In this document: in pieces, positions 1 to 5,164 of the stretch
Layout: each line of letters begins with the position of its first letter
Numbering within the stretch: position 1 is the stretch's first letter
DNA from: an uncultured Clostridia bacterium
Lineage (GTDB): Bacteria > Bacillota > Clostridia > Oscillospirales > Acutalibacteraceae
DNA length: 5,182 nt
Reading direction: 5' to 3'
Assembly (NCBI GenBank): GCA_945875045.1
Contig: CAMCIX010000136.1
Coordinates: forward strand, 1 to 5,182
The notes under the pieces: model-generated
What the model was told of the DNA's origin: nothing
Seen by the model: only the letters and a program-made list of their open reading frames with translations
Database searches by the model: none
Made by a program: the position numbers and the translations under genes

Positions 1-55
1 CACGCATGCGGCTGCCCTCGGTAAATTATATATGCGGGTGTGGCGGAATTGGCAG
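1..55 (+). repeat. Direct repeat, copy 1 (partial unit at window edge)
   Basis: These 55 bases are identical to 164-218, an offset of 163 bp. The copy contains the tRNA-Leu upstream flank (1-33) and the first 22 bases of the tRNA-Leu gene (34-55). Identity stops at 55, where this copy runs into a GC-rich spacer while copy 2 continues into the rest of the tRNA. The simplest reading is a tandem duplication of a 163-bp unit with its breakpoint inside tRNA-Leu. The repeat probably starts before the window, so its true left end is unseen. Confidence 0.9.
34..55 (+). pseudogene. Truncated tRNA-Leu 5' fragment
   Basis: This stretch equals the first 22 bases of the intact tRNA-Leu at 197: acceptor strand GCGGGTG, the TG linker and most of the D-arm. 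It then stops. There is no anticodon arm, variable arm, T-arm or CCA, so it cannot make a tRNA. It is a by-product of the local duplication. It could also supply homology for further unequal crossing-over at this locus. Confidence 0.85.
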
Positions 56-157
56 TTTTGCGCCGAGCGCCTCCTGCGGAGGAAACAGCGAGAGCGCAAA
101 AGGCGCCGCGGTCGAAATTTTGCACCGCTCCAAGGTGCTAAAAATTTCGGGCACCGC
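56..157. repeat. Highly structured palindromic spacer between tRNA-Leu copies
   Basis: Two large imperfect palindromes fill this spacer. In the first, TTTTGCGC (56-63) pairs with GCGCAAAA (94-101) and encloses a smaller hairpin, CCTCC (70-74) with GGAGG (78-82). In the second, CGAAATTTT (113-121) pairs with AAAATTTCG (141-149) and GCACC (122-126) with GGTGC (134-138), with a two-base bulge. An outer GCGGT (108-112) can pair with ACCGC (153-157). No T-tract follows either hairpin, so these are not standard terminators. The form is that of a REP/MITE-like intergenic palindromic repeat, but only a genome-wide copy count could show this. The open frame running across it is not a plausible gene. 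Confidence 0.6.
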
Positions 158-163
158 AAGAGT

Positions 164-218
164 CACGCATGCGGCTGCCCTCGGTAAATTATATATGCGG
201 GTGTGGCGGAATTGGCAG
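164..218 (+). repeat. Direct repeat, copy 2 (leads into intact tRNA-Leu)
   Basis: Exact match to 1-55. Here the sequence continues without a break into the intact tRNA-Leu, so this is the functional copy. Bases 164-196 are the upstream flank and 197-218 the tRNA 5' end. Perfect identity in a non-coding flank suggests a recent duplication or continuing gene conversion. Confidence 0.9.
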
Positions 219-279
219 ACGCACCAGCCTTAGGAGCTGGCGCTTTAGCGTGCAGGTTCAAGTCCTGTCACCCGCACCA
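197..279 (+). tRNA. tRNA-Leu (anticodon UAG)
   Basis: This is a complete class II tRNA of 83 nt that delivers leucine to CUN codons, mainly CUA. Acceptor strands GCGGGTG (197-203) and CACCCGC (269-275) pair fully, followed by discriminator A276 and an encoded CCA (277-279). The anticodon stem CCAGC/GCTGG encloses the loop CTTAGGA, placing TAG in the anticodon position. A long variable arm, CGC-TTTA-GCG, is present as expected for tRNA-Leu. The T-arm is GCAGG-TTCAAGT-CCTGT. I see no convincing promoter immediately upstream, so transcription may begin before the window. Confidence 0.97.
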
Positions 280-280
280 A

Positions 281-293
281 CCGAGTGCCTCGG
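281..293 (+). other. Small hairpin just after tRNA-Leu
   Basis: CCGAG (281-285) pairs with CTCGG (289-293) around a TGC loop, starting two bases after the CCA end. No T-tract follows, so it is unlikely to terminate transcription. It could be a processing or stability element in a tRNA-Leu/tRNA-Val co-transcript. The rest of the inter-tRNA spacer, to 375, shows nothing I recognise. Confidence 0.4.
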
Positions 294-375
294 TACGCAG
301 ACGCGTAATTAAGACACTTCTTTTATTGAGCCTTCACTCTCACGTTGAAGCGCCATATTAACAGTAAAATATTAT

Positions 376-452
376 GAAGGCATAGCTCAGTTGGTTAGAG
401 TACCTGCTTGACATGCAGGGGGTCGGTGGTTCAAGTCCACTTGTCTTCACCA
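376..452 (+). tRNA. tRNA-Val (anticodon GAC)
   Basis: This is a complete 77-nt tRNA that reads valine GUC/GUU codons. Acceptor GAAGGCA (376-382) pairs with TGTCTTC (442-448), including one G-T pair. Discriminator A449 and an encoded CCA (450-452) follow. The anticodon stem CCTGC/GCAGG encloses TTGACAT, giving GAC. The D-loop (TTGGTTAGAG) and T-loop (GGTTCAAGTCC) are standard. It is followed at once by a strong terminator, marking it as the last gene of the tRNA unit. tRNA 3' ends are common integration sites, but I find no second copy of this 3' end in the window. Confidence 0.97.
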
Positions 453-455
453 GTC

Positions 456-503
456 GGAATGTTCTTAAAGGATTTGAGAATTCTTTAAGAACATTCCTTT
501 TTT
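456..503 (+). terminator. Rho-independent terminator of the tRNA unit
   Basis: GGAATGTTCTTAAAG (456-470) pairs perfectly with CTTTAAGAACATTCC (483-497). The helix continues inward through GATT/AATT to a TGAG tetraloop (475-478), about 19 bp in all. TTTTTT at 498-503 follows. It ends transcription of tRNA-Val. On the minus strand there is no T-tract after the stem, so it does not look like the recombinase terminator. Confidence 0.92.
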
Positions 504-523
504 ATACTCATTTTTAGTATGCT

Positions 524-532
524 CTTAAGCAC
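524..532. repeat. Candidate 9-bp flanking repeat, left (CTTAAGCAC)
   Basis: The same nine bases occur at 2389-2397, so the pair brackets the recombinase gene, 39 bp beyond its stop on one side and 109 bp before its start codon on the other. Serine recombinases leave short shared cores at element ends, which is the only reason to note it. The repeat is short, its flanks match poorly, and the CTTAAG palindrome in AT-rich DNA could recur by chance. Confidence 0.2.
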
Positions 533-570
533 TTAAAATTACCTTTTAATATGTTCTGAGGGATAAATCA

Positions 571-2280
571 TTACGAAGCTTTCGAAGACGTATATGATAC
601 TTGAACGCCTTGACGGGTATCCAACGTTATCTCAGCATTTGGAATAGGTAGATCATCAGGAATGGAAATGGCTCCTATGCAGTTGTAATAAATTACTATT
701 TTCTGAGTACGCTTACCATCCACTATTTCTGTTTGGTGTACCTCTATTTTTTCAACCAGCTCATTAAGCATCAGCGGCGTAAGCTTCTTTACACGAGTAT
801 ATTTTTTGACCGCTGATATAAAGAAATCTGCTTGTCCGGCTTTTTCAGACATTTCATCGTAAGCTTTTTTAAGCTGTTCTACTCTTTCAGCTATTGATCT
901 TTGTTCACTCTCATATTTTGCTGAAAGTTTTCCAAACCGTTCATCCGATATTTTCCCCGATACATTATCCTCATACATGCGCTCAAATAACCTGTCAATT
1001 TCTTTATTGCGTGAAATTAAGGCATTTAATTCACCGCAGCAGGTCTTTTTATGGCTCTCCAAAACTTCTTTTGAATATGCTGTAACGGCTCGTGTAAATT
1101 CATCCTCATATTTGCAAGCAAATCTGGTAAGACGACGTATTTCACTTAAAACCACCTGTTCAAGAAAATCAACACGTACATAATGTGTTGACTTGCATTT
1201 CTTTTGCTTGCCTTTGTTGTAGTTTTGACAATTAAAATACTTAATACTCGGATTTTGCTGATTGAAATGGTATCCTAATTTACCGCCGCAGTCTGAGCAT
1301 ACCAGCAGTCCGGAAAACATATTGTGTTCTCCGTTGCTCATCTTGCGCCTACGGGTTTTACCGCGCATTTCCTGAATTCTTTCAAAGGTTGCTCTGTCTC
1401 GTATCGGTTCATGAACATTTTCAAACACCATCATATCTTCAGGGTCGTTCCTGATTCGCTTTTTGTTCTTATACGAAATAGAGTAAGTTTTGAAATTGAT
1501 GACATCACCGCAATATTCCTGTAAGCTAAGAATTTTTATAATCGTAGTTGAATTCCAGCTATAAGGTCCGGCAGTGTGTTGCTTTAAAGGCTTCTTATAT
1601 CCTTTTTCCACAGCATACGCAGTAGGCGTTAATAGCATTTTCTCCGATAGAATCGAAGCAATTTGCTCAGTACCATAGCCTGAAAGAGTCAGTGTATCTA
1701 TCATCTTTACTACCCGCGCTGCTTCTTCATCAACAACCCAATGATTTGGATCTTTATCATCTCGCTTATAACCGTACGGCGGCGCTCCAAGCGGTACGCC
1801 GGACGAACCTTTAACCTTATTGCTAAGCCGTCGTTTTTTGCTGATATCCCGTGAATACCATTCGTTAAACAAATTTTTAATTGGAGCAAATTCACTCTCG
1901 CCTTCAAAAGAATCTATACCATCTGAAACAGCGACAAGTCTTATTCCGTTTTCAGGGAAAAATTCTTCGATTAATCGTCCGACTTCAATATAGTTTCTTC
2001 CCAATCGCGAAAGATCCTTTACAAATACCGCTCCGCCCTTTCCAAGCTTTAGTTGCTCAATCATTTCGTTGAACTTTGGCCGATTCATTGTTACCCCTGA
2101 AATACCGTCGTCGAAAAAGTGAACAATATGGGTGTAGCCTTTTTCTTTTGCAACCTTTGTTAATAGCTTTTTCTGATTTGCTATACTATAGCTCTCACCT
2201 TCCAAATCATCATCACGCGATAAACGTTCGTACAGAAAAGCAATATCTGAATGTATTTTTTTCTTGTTTAACCAACTCAT
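571..2280 (-). CDS. Large serine recombinase (TnpX/TndX-type, DUF4368)
   Basis: This 569-aa site-specific recombinase would cut and rejoin DNA at attachment sites to integrate or excise a mobile element. The N-terminal resolvase domain (about residues 12-155) has YERLSRDDD with the probable nucleophile Ser21 and Arg19, FDDGISG (56-62) and KDLSRLGRNYIEVG (88-101). The central recombinase domain (about 165-305) includes GVPLGAPPYGY. A zinc ribbon is formed by C328, C331, C351 and C362, followed by a charged coiled-coil-prone stretch (about 410-480). The C-terminus (about 500-569) has the DUF4368 character of Tn4451/Tn5397-type enzymes. Length and domain order are normal for the family, with no frameshift. 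Start ATG has GGGAGG at 2285-2290, four bases away. No transfer genes are visible nearby, so it may mark an element end or be an orphan. Divergent from the DUF3854 gene. Confidence 0.95.
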   Translation of the reverse strand: MSWLNKKKIHSDIAFLYERLSRDDDLEGESYSIANQKKLLTKVAKEKGYTHIVHFFDDGISGVTMNRPKFNEMIEQLKLGKGGAVFVKDLSRLGRNYIEVGRLIEEFFPENGIRLVAVSDGIDSFEGESEFAPIKNLFNEWYSRDISKKRRLSNKVKGSSGVPLGAPPYGYKRDDKDPNHWVVDEEAARVVKMIDTLTLSGYGTEQIASILSEKMLLTPTAYAVEKGYKKPLKQHTAGPYSWNSTTIIKILSLQEYCGDVINFKTYSISYKNKKRIRNDPEDMMVFENVHEPIRDRATFERIQEMRGKTRRRKMSNGEHNMFSGLLVCSDCGGKLGYHFNQQNPSIKYFNCQNYNKGKQKKCKSTHYVRVDFLEQVVLSEIRRLTRFACKYEDEFTRAVTAYSKEVLESHKKTCCGELNALISRNKEIDRLFERMYEDNVSGKISDERFGKLSAKYESEQRSIAERVEQLKKAYDEMSEKAGQADFFISAVKKYTRVKKLTPLMLNELVEKIEVHQTEIVDGKRTQKIVIYYNCIGAISIPDDLPIPNAEITLDTRQGVQVSYTSSKAS

Positions 2281-2360
2281 ACTTCCTCCCTTCCGCAGTC
2301 AAATAACAGTACCGTAATCGCTGTACCAACTGCTGAAAAGTCAATCCCGATCAATTTCAT
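2277..2360 (-). CDS. Possible 27-aa leader ORF overlapping the recombinase start
   Basis: On the minus strand an ATG at 2360 opens a 27-codon frame, MKLIGIDFSAVGTA..., ending EEV. Its TGA overlaps the recombinase ATG in an ATGA arrangement typical of translational coupling. Two TAA codons lie just upstream of its ATG, so it does not continue a longer frame. There is no good Shine-Dalgarno. It may be a leader peptide, the residual tail of an upstream gene, or chance. I do not recognise the peptide. Confidence 0.2.
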   Translation of the reverse strand: MKLIGIDFSAVGTAITVLLFDCGREEV

Positions 2361-2371
2361 TTTTTATTACC

Positions 2372-2416
2372 AATCTTTTAAACAGAGGCTTAAGCACAGA
2401 AATAATAAAGGGAAAT
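2372..2416 (+). pseudogene. Start-less 5' coding remnant of the DUF3854 gene
   Basis: In frame with the ATG at 2417, this stretch reads NLLNRGLSTEIIKGN. It matches what I recall preceding this point in longer DUF3854 proteins, a segment of the pattern LL-x-RGLS-x-x-x-I-x-x-N. The frame stays open back to 2318 and meets TAA at 2315-2317, with no ATG, GTG or TTG codon in between. The native start and N-terminal domain therefore appear to have been lost, leaving a visible fragment. The break lies roughly between 2318 and 2372, close to the recombinase 5' region. Confidence 0.55.
2389..2397. repeat. Candidate 9-bp flanking repeat, right (CTTAAGCAC)
   Basis: Second copy of the nine bases at 524-532. 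It lies inside the codons for Gly-Leu-Ser-Thr of the DUF3854 remnant, so part of it may simply be conserved coding sequence. This position near the truncation makes it worth testing as an attachment core, but support is weak. Confidence 0.2.
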
Positions 2417-3112
2417 ATGTATAAGAGCTTCCCTACGGACAAAACCGAACGGCAATGGATATGCGACAATCTCGCCGCCCGATACGATTTAACCGACGTG
2501 CCCGGTTTTTACCGTTCGGGCGGACGGTGGAGCATAATAGGTCTTAAAAGCGGTATTCTTATTACCATATGCAGTAAGGATAATTTAATACAGGGCTTGC
2601 AGATACGCTTTGACAATCCTCCCGTAAAGCGCGTCACCACCGCCGACGGCAAGGTAACCGAAAAGGTCGGCGGACGCTTCCGCTGGCTCTCAACCGGCGG
2701 AAACGGCTTTACTGACGGCACGGGGATAACAAGCTATATCCATGTCACGGGAGACGTATCAAGCGATACTCTTTATCTTACCGAAGGAGGAATGAAGGCC
2801 GACATTGCCAGCTATCTGTCGGGCGGCAGGCTGTTTATTGGGCTTACTGGAGTACAGAATGTCCGGTACTTAAAGGAGATTGTCACCTCCCTGCACCCAA
2901 AGCGAATAGTCGAATGCTTGGATATGGACGTTAGAACCAATCCGCAGGTGCAGAGAGCGCAGTCCAAAATACAGGCTATCTGCACCCCGCTTTGCGAGGA
3001 ATATAAACGCTTTTTCTGGCCCAAAGAGCAAAAATGGATTGATGATTATATGCTGTTTATGAAGCTTAAAAAGGAACACGAGGAAAAAATCAAGGAGGAA
3101 AACTATGTTTGA
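2417..3112 (+). CDS. DUF3854 TOPRIM-like protein, probably 5'-truncated
   Basis: The 231-aa product resembles primase-associated DUF3854 proteins, which carry a TOPRIM-like domain and occur on plasmids, phages and integrative elements. N-terminal family features are VPGFYRSGGRW (28-38), GILI (46-49), IQGLQIRFDN (58-67) and FRWLS (88-92). The TOPRIM-like part has LTEGGMKADIAS (121-132, likely acidic residue E123), GLTGVQN (142-148), LDMD (168-171, with D169 and D171) and WIDDY (207-211). The metal-binding acidic residues are thus present. A nucleic-acid role in replication is inferred from family, not shown. ATG 2417 has only a weak site (AAAGGG), and family-like sequence continues upstream, so the gene is probably missing its N-terminus, where longer relatives may carry extra domains. 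It overlaps the next gene by 8 bp. Alternative: a functional shortened protein. Confidence 0.75.
   Translation: MYKSFPTDKTERQWICDNLAARYDLTDVPGFYRSGGRWSIIGLKSGILITICSKDNLIQGLQIRFDNPPVKRVTTADGKVTEKVGGRFRWLSTGGNGFTDGTGITSYIHVTGDVSSDTLYLTEGGMKADIASYLSGGRLFIGLTGVQNVRYLKEIVTSLHPKRIVECLDMDVRTNPQVQRAQSKIQAICTPLCEEYKRFFWPKEQKWIDDYMLFMKLKKEHEEKIKEENYV
3092..3098 (+). promoter_or_regulatory. Strong RBS AAGGAGG inside the DUF3854 3' end
   Basis: AAGGAGG lies six bases before ATG 3105 and within the final codons of the DUF3854 gene. It fixes the start of the 64-aa gene and gives it independent ribosome entry as well as possible coupling across the 8-bp overlap. Confidence 0.85.
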
Positions 3113-3299
3113 ACCCTGTAAAGTAGAAGCTATGGTGAATTCCACAGGCAAAAGAAAAGAGGTATTCATTGTCAAGTACGACGACGTTAATCACTGCAAG
3201 GCTGTTGTTTACAACAAGCTCTGCACCGCGATTTACAACACCTTTACCGGACTTTTCTATGTGGACGATAAGTTCGGAGTAATTGACAGGCTTAAATAA
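3105..3299 (+). CDS. Uncharacterised 64-aa protein
   Basis: I do not recognise this small protein. Evidence that it is real: a near-perfect Shine-Dalgarno at correct spacing, an 8-bp overlap with the gene before and a 19-bp gap to the gene after, both in the same direction. The sequence has no signal peptide or membrane span. Alternating hydrophobic residues in EVFIVKYDDV, CKAVVYNKL and GLFYVDDKFGVIDRL suggest a small beta-rich fold. Its cysteines (residues 5, 31 and 39) are not spaced as a zinc motif. Position between a TOPRIM-like gene and a DUF6744-like gene suggests an accessory of the same element-borne process, which is inference only. Confidence 0.75.
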   Translation: MFEPCKVEAMVNSTGKRKEVFIVKYDDVNHCKAVVYNKLCTAIYNTFTGLFYVDDKFGVIDRLK

Positions 3300-3304
3300 T
3301 AAAC

Positions 3305-3310
3305 AGGAGG
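3305..3310 (+). promoter_or_regulatory. RBS AGGAGG that fixes the next start at 3319
   Basis: AGGAGG sits eight bases before ATG 3319. A longer reading from ATG 3283 would place this site inside the coding sequence and overlap the 64-aa gene by 17 bp without any ribosome site of its own. The start at 3319 is therefore preferred. Confidence 0.9.
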
Positions 3311-3318
3311 AAAAATAT

Positions 3319-4290
3319 ATGCCGGAAATGCAGTCTTTTATGGGAGTAAACGAGGGTAACGGAGGAATAATCGGCAAGCTGCTGCATTATTCCACCTCAA
3401 ACATTCTGATTCCGAAAAACACATTTGTACAGCTCGGAAAAGCCTTCAATTTACCGAAGGTTAAGCCTGCTCGGGAATCAAAATCGAGCGCCTACCGTTA
3501 CGCGACAACGGCGCTTAAGGAGCGCGTAGTAACCAAGGACTTAAGTGGTACGCATATCTACAGAATATACTGCCGCGACAACAAGCAGGATACGTCTGCG
3601 GTTATCTGCAGAGAGCTTGTCAAGGAAACTATGAACGCCGCCACAAACAGCTACAAAAAGCTTGCAAACATAGCCTTTAAGCGTGAAACAGAGGAAATGT
3701 ATTACGACAATCTTGCAGACGACGCCGATGTTAATGCGGAAGACTACTGTCAACAGGCGCTTACGCTGTTTGAGAAGTTCAGGAATTGCTACAATTCCGA
3801 CCACGTCGATTCGGTAGTGCAGTATCTGCTCGATAAAATGCAGGCGGTGAAGATAAACATTCACGGCAATCTGTATTTTATCCCAAGCACCCACCTGCCC
3901 CTTCTTAACGTGTTGGAGGATTATATCGAGGCGCTTTCAAAAAATAATATTAACGACGGAAACGTATCGTCAAACAGTATGTTTGTAGCCGACGACGAAA
4001 AACAGCGCGAGAAAATGGCGGCTGAATTTTATATGAACTACCGCCGCGACATCGAAGCCTACAAGGAGCGCATACAGCACTTTATCGACAGCGGCTGCGA
4101 TTCTGCCGCTGTAATCGAACGCTGGCTTAAGAAAATTGAGGCGCTGAAGCTAAAAAAGGCGACCTACGAACAGGTACTTAAACGCCAGCTTGACGACCTC
4201 GACCGCGACTTTGCTCTTTTACAGATGCAGTCGCAGGAGCTGTCGGTCAGAGCCGGAAAGAACCAAATCAAAATGCCCTTAGCGGCATAA
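3319..4290 (+). CDS. Uncharacterised 323-aa protein, DUF6744-like
   Basis: The function is unknown. The N-terminal region GKLLHYSTSNILIPKNTF (19-36) followed by LPKVKPARESKSSAYRYAT (45-63), together with the middle stretch INIHGNLYFIPSTHLPLL (179-196), resemble the pattern I recall for DUF6744, a family of phage and mobile-element proteins. That assignment is from memory. Residues from about 228 to 308 are rich in E, K, R and heptad-like leucines and probably form a coiled coil ending before a short tail. No signal peptide or membrane span is visible, so it should be cytoplasmic. It is the last gene of the plus-strand trio. Base composition resembles the two upstream genes and differs from the AT-rich DUF3800 gene facing it. 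It is likely co-expressed with the DUF3854 and 64-aa genes. Confidence 0.8.
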   Translation: MPEMQSFMGVNEGNGGIIGKLLHYSTSNILIPKNTFVQLGKAFNLPKVKPARESKSSAYRYATTALKERVVTKDLSGTHIYRIYCRDNKQDTSAVICRELVKETMNAATNSYKKLANIAFKRETEEMYYDNLADDADVNAEDYCQQALTLFEKFRNCYNSDHVDSVVQYLLDKMQAVKINIHGNLYFIPSTHLPLLNVLEDYIEALSKNNINDGNVSSNSMFVADDEKQREKMAAEFYMNYRRDIEAYKERIQHFIDSGCDSAAVIERWLKKIEALKLKKATYEQVLKRQLDDLDRDFALLQMQSQELSVRAGKNQIKMPLAA

Positions 4291-4328
4291 AAAACAACAC
4301 CGTCTTCCCCATCAGGGTAGGCGGTGTT
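4289..4328 (-). terminator. Intrinsic terminator between convergent genes
   Basis: AACACCGTC (4296-4304) pairs with GGCGGTGTT (4320-4328), with one T-G pair, and an inner CCC/GGG helix. Read on the minus strand the stem is followed by G and then TTTTTT (4294-4289), a textbook terminator 13 bases beyond the DUF3800 stop. On the plus strand it is followed only by a broken T-run (TTTAATAATTT), so termination of the 323-aa gene there is possible but weaker. The minus-strand T-tract overlaps the stop codon of the convergent gene. Confidence 0.85.
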
Positions 4329-4341
4329 TAATAATTTCCCT

Positions 4342-5022
4342 TTACTGTTTTCTAAATCTTTTTTTCTCAACAGATTTAATATAGTTTTTCTGCAATTCCT
4401 TTGGCTTATAGAAAAATTCCACTTCTGATTTTGTAAGTAAATTCTTTTCTCTTTTTTGTTTCAATAATTCAACGGAGCAAATAAAATCCGCAACCTGCAA
4501 CAAAAAATACTTTTTCGGAGAAGCGTTTTTAAATTCGACTGTTAATTTGGTATTTAAAATCGCATTAAGTATATAGCTTAGTTCGCTTTGCCCATTATCG
4601 TAATATACAATAATTCTGTCAAACGAATGAAAATACTCCATATTGTCGCTTATAAATCCTGCCAATTGTTTAGCTATGCTCGCAGACAATGTATGCTTAT
4701 TTTTACACTCTCTTTTATTTACAACGATATTGAAATAGCTTATCGGACAACACATTGTAAAACGCAACATTTTATTCAGTATTCTTCTGCGCTCATCTAT
4801 TGTCAAATTATTATACGGATTTTCTTTACGTATTATGAGATGTGTATGAATATACTCGTCATTTATATTTGCTTCAGACAGCCAATTTTTCAAACGCGAA
4901 ATATGACTTGTAATATCGTCTCCCTGATTATGAAATACCAGGGTCACAATATAAAACGGTGATTAATTTACGGTTTTTCCAAAATCGCCTGATTCGTCTA
5001 TAAAAATGCTGAGCTCTTGCAT
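4342..5022 (-). pseudogene. DUF3800 protein gene interrupted by an in-frame TAA
   Basis: From ATG 5022 the frame reads MQELSIFIDESGDFGKTVN, then TAA at codon 20 (4965-4963), then continues in the same frame as SPFYIVTLVFHNQ to codon 226. Both sides match DUF3800, so this is a nonsense change rather than a frameshift. Conserved features are DESGDFG (9-15), IHTHLIIRKE (58-67), YYDNGQSEL (140-148) and QVADFICSVEL (176-186). D9, D142 and D179 are plausible active-site acids of an RNase H-like fold, which is inference. Without the stop the length is normal. AAGGA at 5031-5035 is eight bases before the ATG. A shorter reading from GTG 4947 lacks both the DES motif and a ribosome site. The gene is much more AT-rich than its neighbour. 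It could be a genuine pseudogene or a sequencing error. Confidence 0.85.
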
Positions 5023-5030
5023 ATTAAACA

Positions 5031-5035
5031 TCCTT
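5031..5035 (-). promoter_or_regulatory. RBS for the full-length DUF3800 start
   Basis: On the minus strand AAGGA lies eight bases before ATG 5022. It supports translation starting upstream of the conserved DESGDFG motif, not at the internal GTG at 4947. It lies immediately after the leader terminator, so it is transcribed only when RNA polymerase reads through. Confidence 0.7.
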
Positions 5036-5040
5036 TTTAT

Positions 5041-5070
5041 AAAAAAGCGGCGGGGAATATGCTCCCCGCC
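5041..5070 (-). terminator. Leader terminator/attenuator ahead of DUF3800
   Basis: On the minus strand GGCGGGGA (5070-5063) pairs with TCCCCGCC (5056-5049) around a six-base loop. GC and TTTTTT (5046-5041) follow. This perfect 8-bp GC-rich stem is an intrinsic terminator placed between the promoter and the DUF3800 ribosome site. It would end most transcripts as a short RNA unless antitermination or leakage occurs. Confidence 0.88.
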
Positions 5071-5130
5071 TGCGATGGCCCCAGAGCTTTCGCCCAAGCC
5101 AATGCTTTAAGACACATAGTATCTTTTGCA
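5041..5130 (-). ncRNA. Structured ~90-nt leader RNA upstream of DUF3800
   Basis: The predicted transcript folds into three helices. The first is AAGATAC/GTGTCTT (5125-5119 with 5115-5109) with a possible outer AATGC/GCATT (5132-5128 with 5105-5101) that is partly at or before the likely transcript start. The second is GGCT/GGCC (5100-5097 with 5080-5077) enclosing GGGC-GAAA-GCTC (5095-5084), a GNRA-capped hairpin. The third is the terminator stem at 5070-5049. Conserved RNA motifs named DUF3800-I onward have been described upstream of DUF3800 genes by comparative genomics. This leader fits that context, but I cannot match it to a specific motif. It could be a cis-regulator, a separate small RNA, or an RNA partner of the protein. 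Confidence 0.6.
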
Positions 5131-5135
5131 TTATT

Positions 5136-5164
5136 ATAATATCATATTTTCTTAAAAAAGTCAA
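5136..5164 (-). promoter_or_regulatory. Sigma-A type promoter for leader and DUF3800
   Basis: On the minus strand, -35 TTGACT (5164-5159) is separated by 17 bp from -10 TATTAT (5141-5136), which is preceded by TG plus one base, an extended -10. Transcription should start near 5129. An overlapping TATAAT (5138-5133) is less well spaced, at 20 bp. Confidence 0.8.

Noticed and set aside
6..233. Open frame of 75 codons over the tRNA-Leu spacer
   Set aside because: It runs through a tRNA gene, a tRNA fragment and strong palindromes, and repeats its own residues because of the duplication. There is no ribosome site.
376..452. tRNA-Val 3' end as the recombinase attachment site
   Set aside because: tRNA 3' ends are mostly tyrosine-integrase targets, and no second copy of this 3' end occurs in the window.
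3283..3318. Upstream ATG extending the 323-aa protein by 12 residues
   Set aside because: It would overlap the 64-aa gene and put the AGGAGG site inside the coding region. ATG 3319 has ideal spacing.
4342..4947. GTG 4947 as the true DUF3800 start
   Set aside because: The motif MQELSIFIDESGDFG lies upstream in the same frame with its own ribosome site, and nothing resembling a ribosome site precedes the GTG.
4588..4962. 124-codon plus-strand ORF opposite DUF3800
   Set aside because: The minus frame has clear family motifs, while the plus frame has low-complexity hydrophobic sequence and no ribosome site. It is an antisense shadow.
4963..4965. Reassigned TAA codon
   Set aside because: Other genes in the window end in TAA at expected positions, so TAA is a normal stop here.
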